From: Pelagicoccus sp. SDUM812002
GTDB lineage: Bacteria > Verrucomicrobiota > Verrucomicrobiia > Opitutales > Opitutaceae
Assembly: GCF_031127835.1 (NCBI RefSeq)
Contig: NZ_JARXHX010000001.1
Coordinates: 434,001-498,000 of the forward strand
Reading direction: 5' to 3'
DNA: 64,000 bases
In this document: piece after piece, positions 1-8,819 of the stretch
How the letters are laid out: every line of letters begins with the position of its first letter
How positions within the stretch are numbered: the first letter of the stretch is position 1
Notes under the pieces: model-generated
The model's database searches: none
Told to the model about the DNA's origin: nothing
What the model saw: the letters and a program-made list of their open reading frames with translations, nothing else
Program-made: the position numbers and the translations under genes

Positions 1-2
1 AG

Positions 3-776
3 ACGGTCATCAAACTGCGCAAATGTGAAGAAGAGCTGTTTGACCTAATGGAAAGCGACAACCCCAAAATTTACTTCGCTTTAGGTTTGATTCACTCTCT
101 TGGACTAGGGCGAAAATTCGATTCGTCTCAAGCCGTGCATTGGTTTGAAAAGGCCGCCAAGCTTGGTCATGTCGAGTCCATGAGACGTTTGGCCGGACTC
201 CTCAAACGAGGCGGCGAATCCAACGACCTAAAAGCCTCTTTCGCTTGGTATATGAAGGCAGCAAACCTAGGCGATACAGGAGCAATGGTATTCGTCGCTT
301 TTGCCTATCGAGAAGGAACCGGGGTTGAACAAAACCCAACCAAAGCCGCAGAATGGTTCGAAAGAGCCATAGATCACGGAGACCTGCGGACATTGGTCTT
401 AGTTGGAAAGCTGTATTGTAGAACGTTAGGGGAAGCCGAAAAGGGACTCGAGACGCTTCATCGCGCCGCAGAACTCGGGTTCAGAGATGCAGACATCGAA
501 CTGGCTTTTCTATACGGGGATAGAGGCTTCAAGCTCTACGACCCGAAGAAGGCGGTTGAATGGAACTGGCGCATTCTGTACCACAAAACCGACATAACGC
601 GACCTGGAGCACTGTATCGCCTTTCCCAATACTATTGGAATGGTGATGGCGTAGAGAAAAACGCTGAACAGGCAAAGTCACTACTCGGCGAGTTAGTAGC
701 GATGAATCGCGAGCAAAGCGACTATCACAAGAAAGCCCTAGCACTCCTATCCGAAATTGAATCAAGCTTGCTGTAG
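3..776 (+). CDS. Sel1-like repeat protein, 5'-truncated by the window edge
   Basis: The reading frame is open back to the first bases of the window, so the gene probably begins upstream. The first in-window ATG is at 48, but the codons before it read naturally (TVIKLRKCEELFDL). The protein is built of Sel1-like/TPR-like helical repeats with the typical A-x-x-W-F/Y-x-x-A-A-x-x-G spacing: 'AVHWFEKAAKLGH', 'SFAWYMKAANLGD', 'AAEWFERAIDHGD', 'GLETLHRAAELGF'. Sel1 repeats are protein-interaction scaffolds; some family members act in secretion, signalling or bacterial competition. No catalytic domain or signal peptide is visible in the part present. It ends 168 nt before the PD-(D/E)XK gene, so whether it belongs to the integrated element is unclear. 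The domain call is firm; the biological role is unknown. Confidence 0.8.
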   Translation, partial: TVIKLRKCEEELFDLMESDNPKIYFALGLIHSLGLGRKFDSSQAVHWFEKAAKLGHVESMRRLAGLLKRGGESNDLKASFAWYMKAANLGDTGAMVFVAFAYREGTGVEQNPTKAAEWFERAIDHGDLRTLVLVGKLYCRTLGEAEKGLETLHRAAELGFRDADIELAFLYGDRGFKLYDPKKAVEWNWRILYHKTDITRPGALYRLSQYYWNGDGVEKNAEQAKSLLGELVAMNREQSDYHKKALALLSEIESSLL

Positions 777-944
777 GTGCCCCGTGCTAGAATTGGACAC
801 GCCATCCACATAATCTAAAATGTTAAAATTTGCTTTTGTATATAATATGCTGTGCTCCAGAAACCGAATTCATAAAGTGGAATACCTCGCGTTTTCTGAA
901 CGCTTCCCTTCTCGAAAATCCGCCCCCCAACCCTTATCAATCAG

Positions 945-2129
945 ATGGCCCTAGTAGACATTTGGAAATCCAGCCCTGAGCAGTTGAAAGGAAAGACTGT
1001 TCAACAGATTCTCTCCTTTGCAGGCAATGGTACGCTGAGAGACGGCAACGAAACGTCGGAGGAATTTAGAACATATCTGGCCCATGTGACTTCTAGCACT
1101 CTGGCTGAACACGCGTCCTTCTGTCTGAACAATAAGTTCACGGACTCGGGATTGGCTTTGCAGGATGTGGTTAACCAGATCGGGAAACGATTAGGTTTTG
1201 CGATAGAGTACGGGAGGTACCGTGGTGTCCGCAATGAAGTCGGATTTGATGGAATTTGGAAGTCTAAGTCTGGAGAGTCGATCTTAGTAGAAGTCAAAAC
1301 AACTGACGCGTATCGACTTTCCTTAGACACCACAGCCAACTACCGTAAAAAGCTAATAAAAGCAGGTGAACTGCAAGAAGAGCACTCTTCTATCCTTTAC
1401 GTCCTCGGTCGGTCGGATACAGGCGACTTGGAGGCGCAGGTTAGAGGTTCTCGCCACGCTTGGGATATTCGCCTCATAAAACTGGATGCCCTATTGAGGC
1501 TGCTTTCGGTAAAGGAGGAACTCGACGACGTGGAAACCTTCGATAAGATTCGCGCGATCCTACGCCCCAAAGAATACACCTTGGTAGACGAAATCGTCGA
1601 CCTCGTCTTTACTGCTACTCAAGATGCCGTTTCGGATGATGTCGAAGAGGAAGATGCAACCATCGACAGTAGGCCGAATCCCCAACCCAAAGGAAAGAAG
1701 TTTACCACAGCAAACTTTAGGGCACCCTGCGTTGAGCGTTTGCAAAAGCACCTTGGGGAAACCTTGGTCAAGCAGAGCGCTGCAACATTCTCTACGCCCG
1801 ATGATTCGCTAGGAGTTCTCGTTCCAATCTCTCGCGAGTACCACGATAGATCGAAAGGAACCAACTACTGGTTTGGGTACCATCGCAAGCAACACGAAGC
1901 ACTTGCTCAATACGACAAAGCATTGATCGCCTTCGCATGTGGAACTGAAGAGCAAATCGTCCTGATTCCGAGAGAAGAGCTGAATGGATGGCTAGACTTT
2001 TTCAACACGACAACAGGCGAGGATAAGCATTACTGGCATATCCATCTCGTGCATGTAGAAAAAACTTGGATACTGGAGACGAAGCAAGAGTTTGAGCATA
2101 TCGATGTGACCAAGTATTTTTTGAAATAA
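945..2129 (+). CDS. PD-(D/E)XK-like nuclease, putative restriction or defence protein
   Basis: 394 residues, no signal peptide, so cytoplasmic. The segment around residues 99-120 reads as a restriction-endonuclease core: an Asp in 'VGFDGIWK' (D102), then a strand ending 'ILVEVKTT', giving E116-x-K118. This D...ExK layout coordinates the metal in PD-(D/E)XK nucleases. The C-terminal ~150 residues form a second module ('YWFGYHRKQHEALAQYDKALIAFACG') that I do not recognise; it could be a recognition or target-sensing domain. The gene heads a rightward run with the GNAT-PIN-ASCH protein (29-nt gap) and an ASCH gene, suggesting one functional unit on the integrated element. A TATAAT-like box at 841-846 lies upstream, but I see no convincing -35 box. 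The nuclease fold is inferred from motif spacing only. Confidence 0.55.
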   Translation: MALVDIWKSSPEQLKGKTVQQILSFAGNGTLRDGNETSEEFRTYLAHVTSSTLAEHASFCLNNKFTDSGLALQDVVNQIGKRLGFAIEYGRYRGVRNEVGFDGIWKSKSGESILVEVKTTDAYRLSLDTTANYRKKLIKAGELQEEHSSILYVLGRSDTGDLEAQVRGSRHAWDIRLIKLDALLRLLSVKEELDDVETFDKIRAILRPKEYTLVDEIVDLVFTATQDAVSDDVEEEDATIDSRPNPQPKGKKFTTANFRAPCVERLQKHLGETLVKQSAATFSTPDDSLGVLVPISREYHDRSKGTNYWFGYHRKQHEALAQYDKALIAFACGTEEQIVLIPREELNGWLDFFNTTTGEDKHYWHIHLVHVEKTWILETKQEFEHIDVTKYFLK

Positions 2130-2157
2130 ACACGAAGACGTCCGGCAAACCGAACCA

Positions 2158-4236
2158 ATGGAATCCTCCCTAAACACCTCAACTCAAATGCAAATCGGCA
2201 CTGTTACTGCCGATGAATTGCCCCAAGTCGTAGAGCTCTGGAAACCTGACCGGCAAACGCTTGGCTTCTTTCCTCAAGGAGCATTCGAGACCTACGCAGA
2301 AAATGGAAACATCCGAATAGCAAAGGATGAGTCTGGTCGAGTTCTAGGTTACGCAGCGTTTCGAGAAACCAAGAACTGGATACGTTTAGCACATCTCTGT
2401 GTGGATAGAAGCATCCGAGGAGCCGGCCTTGCCAAGGGGCTTATTCAAGACCTCAAGGAGACTGCAAGAAAGCGAGATTGCTTTGGTATATCCCTAAAGT
2501 GTCGTCGCGATTATGATATTCACAAGTTTTGGCCTAAAGTTGGGTTTACTGCTCGCAATGAGTCGGAAGGTCGAGGAAAGGAAAGAAAACCGCTAACGCT
2601 TTTCACTTGGGAATCTGGAGTCCCTGATCTTTTTTCAGAAGCCATCCAAGCCGAAGACAGTCGTTTGTCTGTGGTGATGGATACAAACATCTTCATCGAC
2701 ATTTTTGGAGACGGAGAGCAAGTGGCTGCAGAGGAGTCACGAGCGCTAGATGAACCATGGTTGTCCGACTCAATAGCTCTTTCGATAGTCAATGAGGTAT
2801 TCAATGAGATTAACCGGATTGAAGACGAATCAGATAGATCTTCGCTAACGATAAAGGCACGATCAGTCGAAGAGCGGCAACACGATGAGGAAAAGGCAAA
2901 GCAGCTATTTCCGATTGTCAGGGAAATTTTGAATTGGGACACACTCACTCCGAGCCGCGAATCGGATATCCACCAACTTTCACGTGCTGCCGCGTCGGAT
3001 TGCGATGTGTTCGTCACTCGAGACGGTGAGATGCTGAACAAAGCCGAAAAACTTCTCGAAGCTTGTGATTTACTAGTCCAGAGACCCGTAGAGCTCATTT
3101 CGCTACTAGACCAAAGCGAAAGAGCCGCATCGTACTCACCAGCATCACTCTCGGGCACAACGATATCCGACCGACAAATCAGCTCATCCGATATCGTGAG
3201 AATTGCAGACATTTTCTTGTCCTACCAAAATGGCGAGAAGAGGAACCAATTTCGCGAAAGACTTCTCGTCGAGGCCTCCCGCGTAAGATCCGGTCATAGC
3301 GGCATCAGCAAGCTTGTTGAAGATGATGCGGGTAATCCAGTTCTCTTCTACACCCATCGCATAGATGGCGATACGGCACGGGTTGAGTTCCTAAGGTCCA
3401 CAACTTCACGATTTGCTCCTACGGTGATCCGAAGCGTTCTCTTGCGTCTCATCAGCAATGCAGCAACTTCGAAGGCGAAGTGCATCGTAATTTCGGATAC
3501 AAATTATTCAACCGAAGTTCATGAGGCTCTGGTCGAGTTAGAATTTTACTGGGATGATCAAGTCTATATTCGAAAGATTGGATACGGGGTGCTCGATATT
3601 AGAAACTTCGACGATCAAAAGCTAAAAGATCTAGGACCTTTCCCCGAAGGCATAACCGATGGAGAGCATGCAATCGAATTGGCTCAACACATCGAGAAAA
3701 CACGTTGGCCAGTTAAAACAGTTGGGGCCGACCTAAAATCAGTTTTGATTCCAATCAAGCCACATTGGGCGGGAAAGCTCTTCCATTCCACAATCGCCGA
3801 ACAAGAACTATTCCGGCCAAGTCCAATTCTTGCTCTCAATCGAGAGAATGTTTATTACAGCAAGTCGATCTCAGCGCCGCTAGAGTACCAGGCAAGAGTC
3901 CTATGGTACACCACCTGCGACAAGAAAATTCTTGGTTCTGGGGAAATCTGTGGATGTTCCCGTCTGATCCGAAGCCACCGAATGAAAGCAAAAGAGGCAT
4001 TTAAGGCATTCAACCGTCTAGGAGTGTATGACTGGAACGATGTCTTGGCGTTGGTCAAAGGAGACCCTGAAGCGACTGTCACAGCGTATCATTTCGCAGA
4101 CACCGAGATTTTCGAAGCTCCTGTGAAGTTGGATGAAGCCCGAGCGATTGACGCTGGAGGCATGATCGCTGGACCATCAATTTTGACCGAATCGCAATTT
4201 CTCGAAATCTACAAACGTGGATTCAACCTCCTTTAA
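2158..4236 (+). CDS. Multidomain GNAT-PIN-(GNAT-like)-ASCH-like protein
   Basis: 692 residues. Residues ~11-150 are a GNAT acetyltransferase with an acetyl-CoA loop 'RSIRGAGLAKGL' (residues 84-95). Residues ~170-315 are a PIN ribonuclease domain: 'VVMDTNIFID' (D175), acidic E213/E217 and 'SDCDVFVTRDG' (D283, D289), the usual acidic set. Residues ~345-480 resemble a second, degenerate GNAT fold. Residues ~525-660 look ASCH/EVE-like ('IPIKPHWAGKLF...'), but the G-x-K-x-x-E-x-R signature is not kept. GNAT, PIN and ASCH domains each occur in RNA-targeting toxins and regulators, so an RNA-modifying or RNA-cleaving defence role is plausible but inferred. The stop lies 7 nt before the preferred start of the ASCH gene. 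No antitoxin-like small gene is visible. GNAT and PIN calls are good; the C-terminal call is tentative. Confidence 0.7.
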   Translation: MESSLNTSTQMQIGTVTADELPQVVELWKPDRQTLGFFPQGAFETYAENGNIRIAKDESGRVLGYAAFRETKNWIRLAHLCVDRSIRGAGLAKGLIQDLKETARKRDCFGISLKCRRDYDIHKFWPKVGFTARNESEGRGKERKPLTLFTWESGVPDLFSEAIQAEDSRLSVVMDTNIFIDIFGDGEQVAAEESRALDEPWLSDSIALSIVNEVFNEINRIEDESDRSSLTIKARSVEERQHDEEKAKQLFPIVREILNWDTLTPSRESDIHQLSRAAASDCDVFVTRDGEMLNKAEKLLEACDLLVQRPVELISLLDQSERAASYSPASLSGTTISDRQISSSDIVRIADIFLSYQNGEKRNQFRERLLVEASRVRSGHSGISKLVEDDAGNPVLFYTHRIDGDTARVEFLRSTTSRFAPTVIRSVLLRLISNAATSKAKCIVISDTNYSTEVHEALVELEFYWDDQVYIRKIGYGVLDIRNFDDQKLKDLGPFPEGITDGEHAIELAQHIEKTRWPVKTVGADLKSVLIPIKPHWAGKLFHSTIAEQELFRPSPILALNRENVYYSKSISAPLEYQARVLWYTTCDKKILGSGEICGCSRLIRSHRMKAKEAFKAFNRLGVYDWNDVLALVKGDPEATVTAYHFADTEIFEAPVKLDEARAIDAGGMIAGPSILTESQFLEIYKRGFNLL

Positions 4237-4243
4237 CCAAACC

Positions 4244-4732
4244 ATGAGCCAAAAAGCAGTGCTACTTTCAATCCATCCTCGTTACGCGAACGCAATCTTT
4301 GATGGGACCAAAACAGTCGAACTTAGAAGGAGAATTCCCAGCTTGCAGGCCGGTGACTTAGTTATCGTGTATGTGACTTCTCCTGTTTGCGAAATCCAAG
4401 GAGTCTTCACGGTAGAGAGTTTGGAATCTGGCAACATAGAGCGACTCTGGCGAAAAGTCGGAAGCAACTCTCAAGTAGACTACCAGGATTTCAAAGACTA
4501 CTTTGATGGATTGGAAAGCGGTTTTGGCATTGTTATCGACGAAGTATTCAAACTCCCGCGACCGACAAGTCTCTCAGCGATGAGAGAACGCAATATTCAA
4601 CCACCCCAAGGATTCAGGTACTTAAACCAGGACGACCTCAAAGCGTTTATTGGGAATGGGAAGCGAAGAAAGCTGAGCTCTCACAACACCGCTCAACGTC
4701 GATCTCAGCAAGACATTCTCGTATTCCCTTGA
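4244..4732 (+). CDS. ASCH domain protein
   Basis: 162 residues from the ATG at 4244 (MSQKAVLLSIHP). An ATG nine codons earlier (4217) overlaps the previous gene and adds residues without family resemblance, so 4244 is preferred. The N-terminal half shows the ASCH hallmark: 'LLSIHPRYANAIFDGTKTVELRRRIPSLQAGDLVIVYVTSP', i.e. a beta-strand, a helix, then G-T-K-x-x-E-x-R and a barrel strand. ASCH domains have a PUA-like fold and are thought to bind RNA or nucleotides; some act as RNases. It is probably co-transcribed with the upstream GNAT-PIN protein, whose C-terminus resembles the same fold. The C-terminal ~40 residues are unmatched. Confidence 0.8.
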   Translation: MSQKAVLLSIHPRYANAIFDGTKTVELRRRIPSLQAGDLVIVYVTSPVCEIQGVFTVESLESGNIERLWRKVGSNSQVDYQDFKDYFDGLESGFGIVIDEVFKLPRPTSLSAMRERNIQPPQGFRYLNQDDLKAFIGNGKRRKLSSHNTAQRRSQQDILVFP

Positions 4733-5245
4733 GCCACCTAACGGGTAATTCCTCCGACTAACGAAGGACTCAAAGACCGCGTCTCCCTCATCGGAGAGCG
4801 GATTTTTTGGAGACCTAGCACAGGAAGTTAGCCGTGTTCTAAAAGGCCCCTTGAACCCCAAAAAACAGTGAAAACTATGAGAACGAAAGAGAACCAAGAA
4901 AACTTAGATTACGTTAGATGACTACGCAGGTTCGGAGAAGCCCATGCCTATCAATTGTTTGCGTCGGATCCAGTTGATTTTTCATACAGTACATCAATTG
5001 AATTGTAATATTTCGCGCAATTAAACACTTTCAGTCGCAACCAACCAATGATGAGCGAGTTTGAACAAAAACCTTTAAGTCATTGTGTTTCAGCAACTTA
5101 TTAATTCTCATTAGCTCATGCTTCAATTCGACGAAATGAGCCAATCAAGGTCCAAACTTAGTAAGCACATTTTCGGACTGTTCAAAACACAACTGAAGCG
5201 AGGAGCTGGCGTCCAAAGCCAGCTCCGACCTAACTTTATTCAGCC
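4733..5245. other. Intergenic stretch, A/T-rich
   Basis: About 510 nt without a convincing gene on either strand. It is clearly richer in A/T than the carbohydrate-enzyme half of the window, as expected of acquired DNA. The only structure I see is the strong hairpin just before the next gene, listed separately. Confidence 0.5.
5202..5226 (+). promoter_or_regulatory. Perfect 9-bp inverted repeat upstream of the next gene
   Basis: GGAGCTGGC, a 7-nt loop (GTCCAAA), then GCCAGCTCC, a perfect 9-bp stem ending 19 nt before the ATG at 5246. It has no following T-run, so it is not a classical intrinsic terminator. It could be an operator or a hairpin in the leader of the downstream transcript. Confidence 0.5.
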
Positions 5246-5899
5246 ATGACCTTTCCAAGAATCATTAAGTCAAAGCACAAAAAAATCAACGATGAGCAGG
5301 TTCGCCTAAGAAGTGAGTACTGGCCAAAGATACAAGACGATGATTTGTGGCAAAAATCCACAAGCAACGGATGGTACTACATCCCACGAGCATTTCCTTT
5401 GATCCAGAGGATTATGAATGCGATGGCACCGAAAGGGAAGCCCGTATCTGACGTGTACCTCGATCTTTGGTGCAGAGTCTTCACGCCCGAGCAAGCCTTC
5501 GTCAAACTAGGTGGGCTACACGAACAAATGGCATTCTACTGTAATTTTAACGGAGAAAGAGCCGTACACACGTGGAGGGGGCGGATCAAAATCCTAGAGG
5601 AACTTGGCTTCATTGAGCTCGCAGCGAGTGCTGAATCCGAGCTTGGCTATGCATTGCTAAAAAACCCCTACACAGTCATTCGCGACCACCGAAAAGCAAA
5701 TCCAGAAAAAATCCCAGACCGCCTTTACAATGCCTTACTCGAACGTACCAACGCTATAGGAGCCGATGACCTTCAAGAAAAAGTTGATGAATCCCCACCC
5801 GCGAAGAAAGTAGTTAGAGTTCGGAGACGAGCACGGGGTTCAACTGAAACGAAACAGCCTAGAGCTAAGAAGAAGTTGAAAAGCCGAGTCCGTAATTAA
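5246..5899 (+). CDS. Conserved plasmid/ICE-type hypothetical protein
   Basis: 217 residues, cytoplasmic. The middle part (W-Y-Y-I-P-R-A-F-P-L-I near residue 43, then 'GKPVSDVYLDLWCR', 'QMAFYCNFNGERA', 'TWRGRIKILEELGFI') matches, from memory, a family of unknown function common on plasmids and integrative elements. The 'RIKILEELGFI' segment resembles the recognition helix of a winged helix. The last ~40 residues are a Lys/Arg-rich disordered tail ('RVRRRARG', 'AKKKLKSRVRN'), suggesting nucleic-acid binding. The position on the integrase-linked element fits a maintenance role, but I cannot assign a function. Confidence 0.6.
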   Translation: MTFPRIIKSKHKKINDEQVRLRSEYWPKIQDDDLWQKSTSNGWYYIPRAFPLIQRIMNAMAPKGKPVSDVYLDLWCRVFTPEQAFVKLGGLHEQMAFYCNFNGERAVHTWRGRIKILEELGFIELAASAESELGYALLKNPYTVIRDHRKANPEKIPDRLYNALLERTNAIGADDLQEKVDESPPAKKVVRVRRRARGSTETKQPRAKKKLKSRVRN

Positions 5900-5946
5900 T
5901 TGGATACCAGGATTGATTTGCTTCCACAAAGACGGCCTTGCTATGC

Positions 5947-6549
5947 CTAAAACACCGGCACTTTCGACTGCTCCTCTGTCCGCTTTTGGTGATATGCTTT
6001 CGAAGCCTCAATAGCGTCGGTAGAATAGATCATCAGCTGCTTTGTCGTTGCGAAGAAGAAGGCGAGCCTCCCCTCTTCGCTCTGAAAAACGGTTTTGGCA
6101 TACAAAACAGGGATCTCGATGCCAACCGATGAATCCGAGCTTAGTCGCTTCCAGCCGCTACCGTAGGCTGACAAAGCAGCTGCTAAACTTTGATCCGTAA
6201 ACTTCTCCTTCAGTGTAATGCGAACCCACAAAGCTTCGAGTTTGGGATCGGAATAGAGGACTTCGAGCCTGACGTCCTCCTTATTGTAGACGCGGATCAA
6301 ACACGGCTCTTCGATGGGGACATATTGCCCTTTGAACGGAGTGTAGATCTTGTAGCCCACAACCGCTTTGCTCGATTGCTGCGAACCGTAGCGGTCATAA
6401 AAATAGACAGGACCCTTTTCAAGACTCTCCCCGAGAAGCGAACCGGAAACTGAGACCGCCAAAAGGCAGGCAAGGCCAAGCGATTTCGCACGCCAAAGGG
6501 AAAAGCGAAGAGCCCTCTCGACAAGAGTTGGAAAGCCGAAAGGAGACAT
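5947..6549 (-). CDS. Secreted hypothetical protein
   Basis: 200 residues on the minus strand, converging on the previous gene. The N-terminus has basic residues followed by a hydrophobic stretch ending 'LLAVSVSGSLLGES', consistent with a signal peptide, so a periplasmic or outer-membrane location is likely. The rest ('VYFYDRYGSQQSSKAVVGYKIY', 'RITLKEKFTDQSLAAALSAYGSGW') is beta-rich with no family I recognise. It stands alone between two rightward genes; the intergenic region to the divergent 6590 gene is only 40 nt. Confidence 0.55.
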   Translation of the reverse strand: MSPFGFPTLVERALRFSLWRAKSLGLACLLAVSVSGSLLGESLEKGPVYFYDRYGSQQSSKAVVGYKIYTPFKGQYVPIEEPCLIRVYNKEDVRLEVLYSDPKLEALWVRITLKEKFTDQSLAAALSAYGSGWKRLSSDSSVGIEIPVLYAKTVFQSEEGRLAFFFATTKQLMIYSTDAIEASKAYHQKRTEEQSKVPVF

Positions 6550-6589
6550 GCCTTCTAATACGGCTTAGACTGGTTCAAGTTTACTCTAC

Positions 6590-7516
6590 GTGACCACCGA
6601 GAACAAATCAGCACCAATACGGCGAATCATACCCGAAACGATCCCCCTCGTGACCGAAGGCGAGACACTACACCCAGAAGCGGAACGCATGGAGGAGGAT
6701 ATCAAAGCCGACACCCCTTCACCGATAGAAACTTACCGAACAGATGGCCCGGACAAAGCGTTCCGAATCATAGTGACCGAACAGACACGCAGCAAAGCGA
6801 TCCGCTTTCTTCATCAGCTCATTTGCACACTAGAGGAATTCGGGATCGAGCTAGGTACCTGTGAGAAACGAGGCAGATATGGATTCCAAAAACAAGGGGC
6901 ACTCGTCTGGATCGAAATTGAAGAGCAATACGACAAGAAAATACCCGACCTCACAAAGAGCTACAACCTCACGTATTCTGGCAATCCCCGCTACGAACAT
7001 ATCATGAACGGTCGCCTCAAATTCCGACTCGTCGCCGATCCCGGTTTTCCCGGGCAACGCTCCTGGAATGAAACCGATAGTCAACCGATTGAATGGATAC
7101 TCGCACGCGTAATTGAGAACATAATACAATCATACGACAAACTCATCCCCGAGGAGCGAGAAAGGGAGGCACAAAAGCGGCGATGGGCTGAAGAGGCTAG
7201 GGAGGAAGAACGACGACACCTCGCCTACGAACTCGAACGAAAACACGATGACAATCTGCTTCGAGCCATCGAGCTCGACCGCCGTTCCGAGGCCATCGCC
7301 GCATTCGCCGCCAAATGCGAAAGACGCTGGCAGGAAGCCCAAAGCCAAGCACTTACCCCAGACCAAGAGAAATGGCTAAAATGGGCCTCTCAGCGAGCCA
7401 AGAGGCTATCCCCATTCAATTACGGTTACCCCAACCCCGAGAAAGACCTCCCAGTCAATCTAGAAGAGTGGGACAAGAACACCCCACTCCCCGAACCAAC
7501 ACAGTTGCCAGGTTAG
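6590..7516 (+). CDS. Hypothetical protein with a charged coiled coil
   Basis: 308 residues, cytoplasmic, possibly starting at this GTG. Residues ~60-185 form a folded region ('KAFRIIVTEQTRSKAIRFLHQLICTLEEFGIELG'). It is followed at ~185-245 by a highly charged heptad-like helix rich in E/R/K ('EEREREAQKRRWAEEAREEERRHL'), very likely a coiled coil, and a short C-terminal region. Proteins of this layout occur as conserved hypotheticals in many bacterial genomes and mobile elements; no function is established that I can name. It converges on the integrase gene with a 23-nt gap. Confidence 0.55.
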   Translation: MTTENKSAPIRRIIPETIPLVTEGETLHPEAERMEEDIKADTPSPIETYRTDGPDKAFRIIVTEQTRSKAIRFLHQLICTLEEFGIELGTCEKRGRYGFQKQGALVWIEIEEQYDKKIPDLTKSYNLTYSGNPRYEHIMNGRLKFRLVADPGFPGQRSWNETDSQPIEWILARVIENIIQSYDKLIPEEREREAQKRRWAEEAREEERRHLAYELERKHDDNLLRAIELDRRSEAIAAFAAKCERRWQEAQSQALTPDQEKWLKWASQRAKRLSPFNYGYPNPEKDLPVNLEEWDKNTPLPEPTQLPG

Positions 7517-7539
7517 AAGAAACGAAGCGGATCCGCACC

Positions 7540-8754
7540 CTATACGCAAGCCGTTTCAACTTCCTTCGGAGCCTCTCCCTTCTGCATCTCCTCAAGCTCC
7601 GCCTCAGTGGGTTTCTTGATCGCCCAAAACTGCCTGGACTCGTTTTCCGCGACCATCTTCAAATAGTGACGGCGAACGATGGCTTCTGAATTTCCAGACT
7701 GTAGCGCTGTGGCACCTACACTTTTGAACTTTGCCACGTGCATCGAAATGAAGGTGTGGCGGAGGACGTCGTGACCGAGCTTTTTCCCGGCTCGGATCTT
7801 CTTCAAACGGCGCTCGAAGTTCGTGACCGCGATTGAAGCCTTCTCCTTCGCAAAGGGCTTCAGCCAGTCCGCTAGATTGGGCTGAATGTTGATCGTGCGA
7901 TATTCTCCGGTCTTCGAAACTTCGGGCGGGATGCGAATGACCTTGTTGCGGAAGTCGATCAAACTCCACGCCTCAGCGCCCATCTGAGCGATCTTGCCAA
8001 GCTCTCCGCCCGGATACTGTGGACGAATCCCCGCAAACAACGCCAAGGCGAAATAAGGGATCATCTCGGGATCCTTCCATGCAACGTAGTGCATCAACTC
8101 TTTCGCCTCCTTGAACCTGAGTATTTGAGGAATCCCCCGCTCGAGCTTGAACTTAGGCAGATCGGAAGCGGGATTCTCTGAGAGCCATTGGCGTGGTTTC
8201 AAAAGGCACCATTCAAAAAAGGAATGCAGATCAGCTCGAAAGTTGTTCTGGGTTTTGGGCGACCAGGATTTGGACTTTATGTAGTCCTCCAAATCAGCGA
8301 TTGAGATCTCGTGGAGCAGCTGCTTTGGCACTGCCTTGGTAAACTGCGTGAGCGTGCTCTTAAGCTGCTTAATGGACCTCTCGCGGACTCCAGCAGCCCT
8401 CTTGGCGTCAAGGAATTCGTCCAGCACGTCAGAGATCGTGAAGCTCGAGGTCGGCTCTTTGTAGTTCCCGAGAAAGTAGTCGACTGCCTCCCGCAAAGAG
8501 TAGCGTCCATTCAAGCGATCAAAAGCATCTTGCGCTTCCGCGATCTGCAGATCCGTGAGAGTGGTAACGGCTGAGCGGTGGGTCTCGCCGTTGAGGGCTT
8601 TGATTCGCAAACTCTGAATTTCCTCCAGAGCATCAGCATGCTTGAGGAAGTTCTTCCTGACTCGCTTGCCGTCTACCGTACCTGTTACGCGCCACGAACG
8701 AGAACCCGTCCGTTTGTTTTTGTATTTGGTGATCTTAAGTTGAGCGGATTCCAT
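7540..8754 (-). CDS. int: Tyrosine recombinase (site-specific integrase)
   Basis: 404 residues. An N-terminal arm-binding region (~1-60), a SAM-like core-binding domain (~105-185, 'TISDVLDEFLDAKRA...') and a catalytic domain (~205-380) are visible. Catalytic residues fit the family: R244 ('FAGIRP'), K281, H328/R332 in 'GHDVLRHTF' and the nucleophile Y364 in 'RRHYLKM'. The usual second His of the HxxR...H/W set is not obvious ('QSGNSEAIV'). The start lies 66 nt from a tRNA-Met 3' fragment, the classical position of an integrase next to its attachment site, so it very probably inserted the element to its left. Two inverted repeats in the gap may be its binding sites. Confidence 0.9.
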   Translation of the reverse strand: MESAQLKITKYKNKRTGSRSWRVTGTVDGKRVRKNFLKHADALEEIQSLRIKALNGETHRSAVTTLTDLQIAEAQDAFDRLNGRYSLREAVDYFLGNYKEPTSSFTISDVLDEFLDAKRAAGVRERSIKQLKSTLTQFTKAVPKQLLHEISIADLEDYIKSKSWSPKTQNNFRADLHSFFEWCLLKPRQWLSENPASDLPKFKLERGIPQILRFKEAKELMHYVAWKDPEMIPYFALALFAGIRPQYPGGELGKIAQMGAEAWSLIDFRNKVIRIPPEVSKTGEYRTINIQPNLADWLKPFAKEKASIAVTNFERRLKKIRAGKKLGHDVLRHTFISMHVAKFKSVGATALQSGNSEAIVRRHYLKMVAENESRQFWAIKKPTEAELEEMQKGEAPKEVETACV

Positions 8755-8765
8755 AACGACTTAAA

Positions 8766-8813
8766 GGTTGCCAAATATCGTGGCAACCGCAACACAAATC
8801 GTTGATTATCAAC
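8766..8813. promoter_or_regulatory. Two inverted repeats between integrase gene and attachment site
   Basis: GGTTGCCA (8766-8773) is repeated inverted as TGGCAACC (8781-8788) with a 7-nt spacer. GTTGAT-T-ATCAAC (8801-8813) is a perfect palindrome. They lie within 60 nt of the integrase start and immediately before the tRNA fragment. The position suggests recombinase or excisionase arm sites, or an operator for the integrase promoter. This is inferred from location and symmetry only. Confidence 0.5.
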
Positions 8814-8819
8814 ACAGAG

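Noticed and set aside
2520-3212. A 230-codon minus-strand frame
   Set aside because: Ser-rich antisense of the GNAT-PIN gene, which shows clear catalytic motifs on the plus strand.
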